Counted from the stretch's first letter, positions 1 through 5,581 are shown. The stretch: DNA of 7,178 nucleotides from Candidatus Sumerlaeota bacterium (GCA_017161665.1 JADFCT010000198.1:1-7178), one strand, 5' to 3'. Numbers and translations are program-made. Notes: generated from the letters alone by a model not told the origin.

Positions 1-270
1 GGATGCTTGCGGCGAATCAATACCGACAAACTGAATCACATGTCCGGCGTCATTATCCAGAATGGCCGTCATTTCGTGATACAGGGTGAACATTTTATTC
101 TGGATAGGGGTGTTCAAAAATTTTGTTGGGACTTTGGCGACCAACGCTCCTTCGCGGACAGACCGGGGCGGGATGCGACGGCTCAAAGCGACCATGGCGA
201 CTTCACCACTTCGGCCGGTTTGTTCGCTCTCTATTTGGGCATTCATTAACGCTTCGTACACTCGAGTCAT
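1..270 (-). CDS. CpsD/EpsG-type tyrosine-protein autokinase, N-terminal part (cut by window edge)
   Basis: Only the first 90 codons are present; the gene continues past base 1. The start is ATG at 268-270, preceded by a strong GAGGAGG ribosome site at 279-285. The opening (MTRVYEALMNAQ) resembles the MSRIYEALxxAE opening of exopolysaccharide-locus BY-kinases. Residues 51-74 (FLNTPIQNKMFTLYHEM region) correspond to the conserved stretch before the P-loop. Residues 78-86 (VIQFVGIDS) look like the first beta strand leading into Walker A, which would lie just outside the window. Known role of the family: ATP-dependent autophosphorylation on a C-terminal tyrosine cluster, controlling polymer length and export with the GNVR membrane protein. 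There is no membrane segment in the 90 residues, so this is probably a soluble kinase separated from its membrane activator, which is encoded two genes upstream. The gap to the ATPase gene is 35 bp, which suggests one operon. A non-kinase ParA/MinD-like ATPase cannot be excluded without the rest. Confidence 0.75.
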   Translation of the reverse strand, partial: MTRVYEALMNAQIESEQTGRSGEVAMVALSRRIPPRSVREGALVAKVPTKFLNTPIQNKMFTLYHEMTAILDNDAGHVIQFVGIDSPQAS

Positions 271-305
271 TGCTGTCGCCTCCTCACAGGCGAGTTCCTT
301 CAACC

Positions 306-1133
306 TCAGGCCTCAAAAACGCTTTTCTCAAAATCGTTGATGACCTCACGGATAATGGCCACCGGTATTTCCTTGTACTTGTAGCCGAATCCGGCTACCA
401 GGGCGTTGTCACAGATCGAATTGATGATTCGCGGCACGCCCTGGCTGAAATCGGCGATCATCTGGAGGGCTTCGTGACTGAAAATCGGTTGTTTACGATT
501 CGAAGCCCTTTGCAGACGGTAGTCGATGTATTCCAGGCTTTCCTTACGTGTCAGGCGCTGCAACAAGGCGCGCATGGCGATCCGCTGCTTCATCTGACGA
601 AGTTCCGGTCGATTCAGCATCCCTTCCAGTTCTGGCTGGCCAACGAGAATCAGCTGCAACAGTTTGGCCTTCGCCGTTTCCAGATTGGTCAGCATCCGAA
701 GATCTTCCAAAGTGGACAGCGGCATGTGCTGCGCTTCATCCACCACCACGACCAGTCGCTTGCCCGCCGCATGGCGCTTGAGCAGGTACATCTGGAACTG
801 CCGGAGCATATACATGGCGTTGTCGGGTCGTGTCTCCAATCCCACTTCCAGAAGCAATAGTTCGAGCAGTTCGCGATAGGTGATATGGGGATTGAAGATG
901 TATATAAACCGCACTCGGTCATTGGAATCGGTGAACCGTGACAGCAACACGCGCAGAAGGGTGGTCTTGCCGGAGCCGACCTCGCCGATCACCGAGGCGA
1001 ATCCCTTGCGCATCTGAATGGTGTAAGCCAGGGATGCCAAGGCCTCCCGGTGACTCGGGCTCATAAAGAAGTAGTCCGGGTCCGGCGTGTTGTTGAAGGG
1101 TTCTTCGGTCAATCCGTAGTAGTTCAAATACAC
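306..1133 (-). CDS. GspA/ExeA-like AAA ATPase of the PEP-CTERM exopolysaccharide locus
   Basis: A 275-residue P-loop ATPase. The N-terminus (MYLNYYGLTEEPFNNTPDP) is the conserved opening of the ExeA/GspA family. Walker A is GEVGSGKT at 50-57; Walker B is LVVVVDEAQH with D132 and E133; a sensor-1-like strand (LILVGQPEL) is at 161-169 and a C-terminal GVPRIIN motif at 232-238. It has no transmembrane segment and no peptidoglycan-binding tail, and the length fits the short subfamily annotated as a putative secretion ATPase of PEP-CTERM loci (TIGR03015-like, from memory). Its role there is unproven; it is assumed to energise or regulate assembly or export of the exopolysaccharide. The start is GTG at 1131-1133, inside the last codons of the chain-length gene (10-bp overlap), with AAGGAG about 9 bases upstream; translational coupling is likely. 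An ATG start is not available near the conserved N-terminus. Confidence 0.9.
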   Translation of the reverse strand: MYLNYYGLTEEPFNNTPDPDYFFMSPSHREALASLAYTIQMRKGFASVIGEVGSGKTTLLRVLLSRFTDSNDRVRFIYIFNPHITYRELLELLLLEVGLETRPDNAMYMLRQFQMYLLKRHAAGKRLVVVVDEAQHMPLSTLEDLRMLTNLETAKAKLLQLILVGQPELEGMLNRPELRQMKQRIAMRALLQRLTRKESLEYIDYRLQRASNRKQPIFSHEALQMIADFSQGVPRIINSICDNALVAGFGYKYKEIPVAIIREVINDFEKSVFEA

Positions 1134-2749
1134 GAGCGTTGCTCCTTCGCCGTGACGACGGCCAGGACCGGCAGGCCCAGATCCGTTACGACTTCATCGG
1201 TCCGTCGATAGGTGTTGCGCAAATATTCCAGTGTCAAGGGCAGGGCGAATGCGAACATGAGACCGGCGGCCAGGGCCAGTATGTAGCCGCGCTTCCGGTT
1301 CGGGCCCGTCGGAGTCATGACCAGCGACGGCGGATCGACCGTGGACACATTAATCAGCATTTCGTCCTTTATCTTCATCTGGATGCGAAAGCGCTCTTCA
1401 TTGCGGCGGGTGGAATTGTACGATTCCTCCGCCAGATTCACATCGCTGATGAGTTTGCGCTCTTGCGTTTCCAGGCTTTTGAGTTTGTTTATTTTTTCCT
1501 GTATATCGGTCCGGGCCATCGACTTCACCGAAGCGTTGGCCTGAAGGCCGATCAACTGCGCCCGTTCGCGAATGAGTTGCATCCGCAGTTCCTGATATTC
1601 CAGGCCTTGGGGGGTTCCGGCCAGGGGCGCCGCGACGGTGGCGGACCCCGGCGTGGCTTGAGACAGCTGCTCTTCCTCGCGGGCGATAGCCTTTTTGATG
1701 TAGTCAATTTTGAATTGCGCTTCTTCCAGAATCGGGTCGCCTTCATAATATTTCCGCGCCAGAGAAGCCGCTTCCGTCTCCAGTCCGATCAGTTGCCGTT
1801 TGAGTTCCCGAATCAAATCATTCTCGATGAAGGGCGCTGGCGCCGCCGAAGGCGTCTCATTGGAATCGCCAGCCTTGGCGACCGGTTGCGTCAGGGCGGC
1901 CAAGCCGCGTTCATATTCGGCCACTCGGGCCTCGGAGGCCACAATCTGGGACTGGATGTCCTGCATTTGGGATTCCAAATCCACCCGCGCTTCATCATGC
2001 AGAGGCAGTGACGAGGCGACCGAGACGATATCCACATCTTTTCGGAATTTGGTGAGCGCTTCCGTTTTGGCCTCGAAGTCCTTCTTGGCGTCCGTGGTGG
2101 ACTGACGGTAAAAGTCCGCGCTCATGGACGGCCGTGTGGCCGCAATGTGTTTGTCTCGATACTTGTTGATAATCGTCTCGTTAATGGTTTGGGCCAGATG
2201 GGGATCCTGCGCCTCATATGTGATATGAATGATGTTTCCCCGTTCTCTGAGCGACAAATTGCCTCGAATCCGGTCAATGGCGGCTTTGCGGAATCCATCG
2301 TCCGTGTTGCGCTCCGTCGATTCGGACTTCTGGGGTATCCAGGCGTCCAGGTTGTCATGAATCCATTGAACCACAGGGCGATTGGGTGGTTTCTGATTGA
2401 TGGTCTCGGCCCCCAATTCATCCACCACCAGTTCGGCCAACGCCCGACCGCGCATCATGGTCACAACGTTGGTCACCTCGTTGAACATGCTTCCCAGGCT
2501 GGATTCCGGGATATCAATGCTCTCATCGCCGGACAAAGAGTCCCGTCCGCTTTTGACCAGAATCTGGGCCTCGGACGAATATTCGTAGGGCAGCGAGTGA
2601 ACGATCGCGACGCCAACGGCTGTGATAACCAAAGTGCTGAAGACGATGAGATATTTATATTTAAACAAACAGGAGAGAATAATCAGCGCGGTGAGTGATC
2701 CGGCTTTTTTGCGGTTCTCCTGCGGTTCGTAAAGTTCGACGTTGTACAT
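1124..2749 (-). CDS. Wzz/GNVR chain-length determinant (XrtA/PEP-CTERM-system type)
   Basis: A 541-residue inner-membrane polysaccharide co-polymerase. A short cytoplasmic N-terminus is followed by a membrane helix at about 33-52 and a Wzz-like segment with the EYSSEAQILV motif (56-65). A long periplasmic region rich in coiled coil follows (about 200-290 and 390-465), then a proline-containing PTGPNRKRG motif (480-488) and a second membrane helix at about 489-508. The C-terminal cytoplasmic tail (about 33 residues) includes LGLPVLAVV. The family sets the length of exported polysaccharide and activates the partner tyrosine kinase; no kinase domain is fused here, so the kinase comes from the separate gene at 270-1. 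The start is ATG at 2747-2749 with AAAGGG about 8 bases upstream. It follows the Wza-like gene after 63 bp without a visible terminator, and its end overlaps the GTG of the ATPase gene. Assignment to the PEP-CTERM subfamily rests on size, layout and neighbours. Confidence 0.92.
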   Translation of the reverse strand: MYNVELYEPQENRKKAGSLTALIILSCLFKYKYLIVFSTLVITAVGVAIVHSLPYEYSSEAQILVKSGRDSLSGDESIDIPESSLGSMFNEVTNVVTMMRGRALAELVVDELGAETINQKPPNRPVVQWIHDNLDAWIPQKSESTERNTDDGFRKAAIDRIRGNLSLRERGNIIHITYEAQDPHLAQTINETIINKYRDKHIAATRPSMSADFYRQSTTDAKKDFEAKTEALTKFRKDVDIVSVASSLPLHDEARVDLESQMQDIQSQIVASEARVAEYERGLAALTQPVAKAGDSNETPSAAPAPFIENDLIRELKRQLIGLETEAASLARKYYEGDPILEEAQFKIDYIKKAIAREEEQLSQATPGSATVAAPLAGTPQGLEYQELRMQLIRERAQLIGLQANASVKSMARTDIQEKINKLKSLETQERKLISDVNLAEESYNSTRRNEERFRIQMKIKDEMLINVSTVDPPSLVMTPTGPNRKRGYILALAAGLMFAFALPLTLEYLRNTYRRTDEVVTDLGLPVLAVVTAKEQRSCI

Positions 2750-2812
2750 GGTATAACCCTTTGAATCCTCTGTTGATCAGACGTCCCCGGAGGGCTGTCT
2801 GCATGGTCCTGT

Positions 2813-3607
2813 TTACCGCACGCCCCGACTCAGGTCGATGCCCCACATGCCCTCGGCGCCCAGCGGATGGCTGGCTGTGATACCGGCCGGCAGGATGCGG
2901 TTGATGTATTGCTCAACCCAGCTGTTGTATTGGTCGATCCGGGACGGTGGAACCAGGACGATGTCCTTGGGCGCCAGGTAGAAGGGGCCGAAGTTTTGCG
3001 GCACTTCCAGTTCCTCGCGGCTCAGCGGGGAAAGCAAGGTGTCCCGGAGGTTGACGATGGCCCCGTAGCGACGATTTTCGATGGTGCGTATCAGAACGAT
3101 GCGCTCGGAAGCGGCGGACATTTTATTGAACCCGCCGGCGGCCATGACGGCCTCCAGGACGGTCATATTGCCGCGCATCTCGATCACGCCCGGGGTCAGC
3201 ACTTCTCCGCCCACAAAGATACGTTGTTCGGCGATTTCCCGGACAATAATTGACAGTTCGACTTGTTTGATCTTTTCCTTATATTGTTCCGTCAGGATGT
3301 TGTCCAGTTCGGCGGGGGTCCGGCCGGCGGCCTGGATTTCATCCAGCCGCGACAGTGTGATTTTCCCGTCGGGGCGAATGGTTTGGATGTCGTCCAGGTC
3401 CGGATAGGCATAAACCTTGATTTCGATTTGATCGCCGGGCTTCAACTGAATGGGGGCGCCCGTATCCACCATGGGGAAGGGTTCAATTTCTTCGGGTGGT
3501 GGGACTTTAATCATTTCGTATGTGCTGCAGGACGCGAAAATGAGAACGGACAGCGCAAGCGTGGCCCGGAGCATCCCGTGGTTTGTTTTTGAAATCGAGG
3601 GGTTCAT
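2813..3607 (-). CDS. Wza-like outer-membrane polysaccharide export lipoprotein
   Basis: A 264-residue lipoprotein. Residues 1-26 form a signal peptide with a hydrophobic core (LALSVLIFAS) ending in a lipobox FASC; Cys27 would be lipidated. A Poly_export domain covers about 50-125 (PIQLKPGDQIEIKVY at 52-66, then RPDGKI), followed by one SLBB domain from about 131 to 200 (IFVGGEVLTPGVIEMRG, then TVLEAVMAAGG). The C-terminal LAPKDIVLVPPSRI stretch leads into an amphipathic segment (WVEQYINRILP), typical of the shorter exporters in XrtA-type loci. It is shorter than E. coli Wza (379 residues), having fewer SLBB repeats. The protein forms the periplasm-to-surface channel for the polymer. The start is ATG at 3605-3607 with an AAAGGA site about 11 bases upstream; the next Met (residue 12) would shorten the signal peptide n-region. 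It is transcribed after the degenerate GGDEF gene across a 71-bp gap that contains competing hairpins. Confidence 0.92.
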   Translation of the reverse strand: MNPSISKTNHGMLRATLALSVLIFASCSTYEMIKVPPPEEIEPFPMVDTGAPIQLKPGDQIEIKVYAYPDLDDIQTIRPDGKITLSRLDEIQAAGRTPAELDNILTEQYKEKIKQVELSIIVREIAEQRIFVGGEVLTPGVIEMRGNMTVLEAVMAAGGFNKMSAASERIVLIRTIENRRYGAIVNLRDTLLSPLSREELEVPQNFGPFYLAPKDIVLVPPSRIDQYNSWVEQYINRILPAGITASHPLGAEGMWGIDLSRGVR

Positions 3608-3644
3608 GTTTGATCGAGTCCTTTACTCAAAGTGTGTGTCCGTC

Positions 3645-3704
3645 AAAAGCCCCCGAAGAGGGGCGCGTGTATGGCGAATCAGCCATCTGCCACACACGCG
3701 CCCC
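3645..3704 (-). repeat. Two overlapping, mutually exclusive hairpins between the GGDEF-like gene and the export gene
   Basis: Direct reading shows a perfect 11-bp inverted repeat, GGGGCGCGTGT at 3660-3670 against ACACGCGCCCC at 3694-3704. An inner 5-bp stem (ATGGC 3671-3675 / GCCAT 3682-3686) sits inside it. In the leftward RNA the stop codon of the GGDEF-like gene lies in the apical loop. The downstream arm can instead pair with GCCCCC at 3649-3654 (GGGGC at 3660-3664, loop 3655-3659) to make a second hairpin followed by only four U residues (3645-3648). The second structure resembles a weak intrinsic terminator; the first would prevent it. Attenuator-like behaviour is inference. It could equally be a simple stem protecting the mRNA end. 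Confidence 0.5.
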
Positions 3705-4083
3705 ATTCCAGGCTGCGTGCTCTTAATAAACGGTTGTGGGCCTTGTCCAGCAGGTCGGCTCCGGACTTTCCGTCGTGGGGAAAGGACGATAGCCCGTAGC
3801 GCATATCCAGGAAGTCCTCAAAATATTCCTGGAAGCGATTGATGGCATGACAGGCGCCCTCTTTGTCGGTCTCGCCCATCACCAGAACCGTGACGCCGTC
3901 TTCGTCGTAGGCCACATCGCTTTCACGTATGCAATCCCGAAAGATTTCGTTCCACTTGCCTTTCGATTCATTGCAACAGTAAAAGACCACCAACGACAAA
4001 TTCCGTCGATAGCGCATGGAGGCGCGTAACTCATAATTGAGAAGCCATGACATTTTAGGCTTGCTGGCTATCGTCTTGTACAT
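3679..4083 (-). CDS. Small degenerate GGDEF-fold protein, catalytic motif lost, RxxD retained
   Basis: A 134-residue protein without signal or membrane segment. The N-terminal part (LLNYELRASMRYRRNLSLVVF, about 14-34) aligns by eye with the LLxxELxRARRYxRPLSLLLLD opening of GGDEF domains. Residues 53-77 (RESD, then VLVMGETDKEGA) align with RESDxxARYGGDEFxxLLPETDxEGA. Residues 95-123 (RYGLSSFPHDG, then LLDKAHNRLLRAR) match the SIGxAxFPxDG and ADxALYxAK end. The catalytic signature is replaced: where GGDEF is expected stand D62-G-V-T-V66. The metal-binding DxD loop is also gone (FYCCNE at 34-39) and the FKxxND/GHxxGD segment is deleted, so it cannot be an active diguanylate cyclase. R53-x-x-D56 sits five residues before the dead motif, the position of the c-di-GMP inhibitory site. 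The start chosen is ATG at 4081-4083 (AAGG about 9 bases upstream); an in-frame ATG at 4146 has no ribosome site and adds residues outside the fold. Its position between the secreted protein and the export gene suggests a regulatory role. Confidence 0.72.
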   Translation of the reverse strand: MYKTIASKPKMSWLLNYELRASMRYRRNLSLVVFYCCNESKGKWNEIFRDCIRESDVAYDEDGVTVLVMGETDKEGACHAINRFQEYFEDFLDMRYGLSSFPHDGKSGADLLDKAHNRLLRARSLEWGACVADG

Positions 4084-4213
4084 GATTAAGCCTTGTTCAG
4101 TGGATTGGGGGCGCGTCTCAAGGCGCCACTCAATTTGCCCCCCCATGGGATCGAAGAATGATCAATCTTTTGACCAATGGGCGACGTTGAGCGGGGGCAA
4201 CCGCTCGGGTTCC
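4084..4213 (-). other. 130-bp spacer with hairpins, no terminator or promoter recognised
   Basis: After the stop codon of the secreted-protein gene, the leftward RNA can form a small stem over the stop (GTTCC/GGAAC, 4208-4223) and a 6-bp stem GAGCGG/CCGCTC (arms 4189-4194 and 4201-4206). Further on, a G-rich/C-rich pair (GGGGGC at 4107-4112, GCCCCC at 4137-4142) encloses a 24-base loop. None is followed by a U-tract, so read-through from the gene upstream into the GGDEF-like gene is likely. I found no convincing -35/-10 or sigma-54 core here. Confidence 0.4.
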
Positions 4214-5221
4214 TTACTGGGAACAAGCAACGACAAAGTTGATGTTCAGGAAATGCCAGATGGCGTTCGGGTCGTAGTAGTCACCGTTTCCTGCTTCGCT
4301 GAACGGAAAATTGGTGCAAAAAACCACTTCTTCCGCGGGCGGCAACCCCATATCGTCTTTGGCCAGGAGATACAGATAATTGTCCGGCGGACAAACGACC
4401 GGTTGCAATTCCTCGGTTGTGATCGGATACCGGACACCATCATCATCACGGGGTCCAAGCAGGACGACATCGTCCAGATATGGAACGACGGGGCTGTTCG
4501 CGCCAGTGATCCAGATCAGTGTGTCGCGGAAATAGCCCGGGGCGCGCGGCGGCTCCGGTAGCGAATACCAATTGTAAGCATATTGGCCAAGCGTGTTCAC
4601 GCTGACAGAATGATAGGAGTAACTCGAGCCGTGGAGACTCAGGAAGTGAATCTCAATGTCGGTGACCGGTGTCGTGAAAGCATACCGGCAGACGACGGCA
4701 TGGACGGCGACCGGGACCGGATGGGCATCCCCAACGATCGGCACATCGAAAACAGTCGTCATGACGGGGCTTTCGAAGGTTTCGTTCACCGGGAATTTGC
4801 CAATCTTGAAGTTGCCTTTTTTGTTCGAGGGAATCTTGCCGGCGGCGGCGTGAAGTTCCTCAATGACCCATCCGAATTGCGTGTTGATCTCGAGTGTGAT
4901 GACGTCCGGGCCAATGGCGATCACCTCGACCGTTCCGGCTTCCATGGTCTGTCCGGCGTAAACGGGTTCAACCTGCCCGACTTCCGACAGGTAGAAAACC
5001 CGGGCCCAGTTTCGACCACCGCCCTCTTCGAGTCCTGTCCAGGCGGTTTCGCATCCGCTGACGACCGTTTCGCACACGACCGAGCCGGTATATACGACCC
5101 CGCTGTCGCAAATGATATCGTCCTGGGTCGGCTCCCCTCCCCTTCCTGTCAGCGGTGTTGCGCACAGGAACGCGACCACTGCGATGCCGAGCAAGAAACG
5201 ACGTGTTCCGTCATACATCAT
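4214..5221 (-). CDS. Secreted protein of unknown function heading the exopolysaccharide operon
   Basis: A 335-residue protein I do not recognise by name. Residues 1-28 are a signal peptide: basic n-region (TRR at 6-8), hydrophobic core FLLGIAVVAFLCA (9-21), probable cleavage near 26-29. There is no lipobox, no PEP-CTERM tail and no second membrane helix, so it is probably released to periplasm or outside. The mature part carries seven cysteines (38, 50, 57, 178, 277, 302, 333). Residues 97-178 contain an ordered pattern: GWVIEELH (117-124), NKKGNFKIGKFP (133-144) and VHAVVC (173-178). From memory this resembles a module in uncharacterised extracellular proteins of environmental bacteria, but no named domain is claimed. 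The later part (DTLIWITG, then YLDDVVLLG) looks like beta-sandwich strands. The start is ATG at 5219-5221 (a second ATG follows at once) with an excellent AAGGAGG site at 5228-5234. A sigma-54-like promoter lies upstream. Its place first in the cluster suggests a matrix or polysaccharide-associated protein; this is inference. Confidence 0.8.
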   Translation of the reverse strand: MMYDGTRRFLLGIAVVAFLCATPLTGRGGEPTQDDIICDSGVVYTGSVVCETVVSGCETAWTGLEEGGGRNWARVFYLSEVGQVEPVYAGQTMEAGTVEVIAIGPDVITLEINTQFGWVIEELHAAAGKIPSNKKGNFKIGKFPVNETFESPVMTTVFDVPIVGDAHPVPVAVHAVVCRYAFTTPVTDIEIHFLSLHGSSYSYHSVSVNTLGQYAYNWYSLPEPPRAPGYFRDTLIWITGANSPVVPYLDDVVLLGPRDDDGVRYPITTEELQPVVCPPDNYLYLLAKDDMGLPPAEEVVFCTNFPFSEAGNGDYYDPNAIWHFLNINFVVACSQ

Positions 5222-5246
5222 ACAATTCCTCCTTTGTGGTATGTAT

Positions 5247-5297
5247 CCCCCATTTACAAACTCAAAGAAACAGGGTCCTGATTTGTAAAGCCGGGGG
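5247..5297 (-). repeat. Stem-loop in the predicted leader of the secreted-protein gene
   Basis: In the leftward RNA, CCCCC (5297-5293) and TTTACAAA (5289-5282) pair with TTTGTAAA (5260-5253) and GGGGG (5251-5247). This gives 13 base pairs interrupted by a 3-against-1 internal loop, with a 21-base apical loop. The stem lies just after the predicted sigma-54 start and ends 12 bases before the AAGGAGG site, leaving that site free. It may stabilise the 5' end of the mRNA or be a protein site; no riboswitch family was recognised. Confidence 0.5.
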
Positions 5298-5320
5298 TAT
5301 TTGCATTCATGGATACATGC

Positions 5321-5336
5321 AGCAAGGAGTGTGCCC
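5321..5336 (-). promoter_or_regulatory. Sigma-54 (RpoN) promoter core
   Basis: Read leftward, the sequence is G-GGCAC-ACTCC-TTGC-T (5336 to 5321). It matches the TGGCAC-N5-TTGCW consensus at all core bases except the first T, and has the obligatory GG-N10-GC spacing (GG at 5335-5334, GC at 5323-5322). Transcription would start near 5310, giving an about 90-base leader to the ATG at 5221. No comparable sigma-70 promoter was found for the gene. Sigma-54 control together with PrsK/PrsR is reported for PEP-CTERM-type exopolysaccharide systems, which makes this match plausible in context. Confidence 0.6.
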
Positions 5337-5340
5337 GTTA

Positions 5341-5365
5341 CTTTTGTCGATGGATCGACGAAAAG
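5341..5365. repeat. Interrupted palindrome immediately upstream of the sigma-54 core
   Basis: Arms CTTTT-GTCGA (5341-5350) and TCGAC-g-AAAAG (5355-5365) are inverted repeats with a 4-base centre (TGGA) and a single bulged base. The element begins five bases behind the -24 box. This is close for an enhancer site but a possible repressor or activator operator; it could also extrude as a hairpin. It has no flanking U-tract suited to termination. Confidence 0.4.
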
Positions 5366-5397
5366 TCAGGGATCTGAATTGCATGTAAGTCGAGCAA

Positions 5398-5410
5398 AAT
5401 CAACTGTTTA
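5398..5410 (+). promoter_or_regulatory. IHF-type binding site
   Basis: AATCAACTGTTTA matches the IHF consensus WATCAANNNNTTR at every specified base. It lies about 90 bp behind the predicted sigma-54 start, the usual place for DNA bending that brings an enhancer-bound activator onto RpoN polymerase. An overlapping inverted repeat AAATCA-N8-TGATTT (5397-5416) could alternatively be the activator site itself. The consensus is from enterobacterial IHF; its validity in this unknown host is assumed. Confidence 0.45.
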
Positions 5411-5519
5411 TGATTTGTTTTGCCCTTTGAGACCTGGAGGTGGCGCTTAGTGATTTTCTCGCGGGTGATACTTATCGTCGCTAAAAAATGTCGTGGCCTT
5501 GGGGAGTGTGGAAGTGGCG

Positions 5520-5546
5520 AAAAAAAATCAGCGCCCTGGGGGCGTT
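5520..5546 (-). terminator. Terminator-like hairpin with T8 tract, leftward
   Basis: Read leftward, arms AACGCCC (5546-5540) and GGGCGCT (5536-5530) pair with one wobble around a 3-base loop. Three bases (GAT, 5529-5527, the T starting the tract) lead into eight consecutive T (5527-5520). This has the form of an intrinsic terminator, yet no leftward gene is known to its right; it could block antisense transcripts from the rpsU side entering the exopolysaccharide leader. The same A8 on the plus strand lies upstream of the rpsU -35 box, so an AT-rich promoter-upstream role is an alternative. Confidence 0.45.
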
Positions 5547-5552
5547 TATCGT

Positions 5553-5581
5553 TTGACAACCGGCGAGCCCTTCTTTAAAAT
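5553..5581 (+). promoter_or_regulatory. Sigma-70 promoter of rpsU
   Basis: TTGACA (5553-5558) is followed by a 17-base spacer and TAAAAT (5576-5581). The -35 box is perfect, the -10 box matches five of six, and the spacing is optimal. Transcription would start near 5588, giving an about 79-base leader to rpsU. This is the strongest promoter in the window, as expected for a ribosomal protein gene. Confidence 0.82.

Noticed and set aside
123..860. 245-residue plus-strand open frame
   Set aside because: It lies antisense to the ATPase gene, whose family motifs are unmistakable; the translated product has low-complexity shadow composition and no ribosome site was credible.
1139..2011. 290-residue plus-strand open frame
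   Set aside because: Antisense shadow of the chain-length gene; Arg/Gln/Gly-rich product without recognisable motifs.
4084..4146. Upstream ATG (4144-4146) extending the GGDEF-like protein by 21 residues
   Set aside because: No Shine-Dalgarno sequence, and the extra residues fall outside the GGDEF-like fold; the ATG at 4081-4083 is better placed.
4214..4280. PEP-CTERM sorting signal at the end of the secreted protein
   Set aside because: The C-terminus has no PEP motif, no terminal membrane helix and no basic cluster, so it is not an exosortase substrate by sequence.
4583..5281. 232-residue plus-strand open frame
   Set aside because: Antisense to the secreted-protein gene, which has a signal peptide and strong ribosome site; the shadow also runs through the promoter region.
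5222..5310. c-di-GMP riboswitch in the leader of the secreted-protein gene
   Set aside because: Only a single interrupted stem is seen; the conserved core of the known GEMM-type aptamers was not found.
5338..5559. 73-residue minus-strand open frame in the divergent region
   Set aside because: No ribosome site, no family resemblance, and it overlaps the palindrome, IHF site and terminator-like hairpin.
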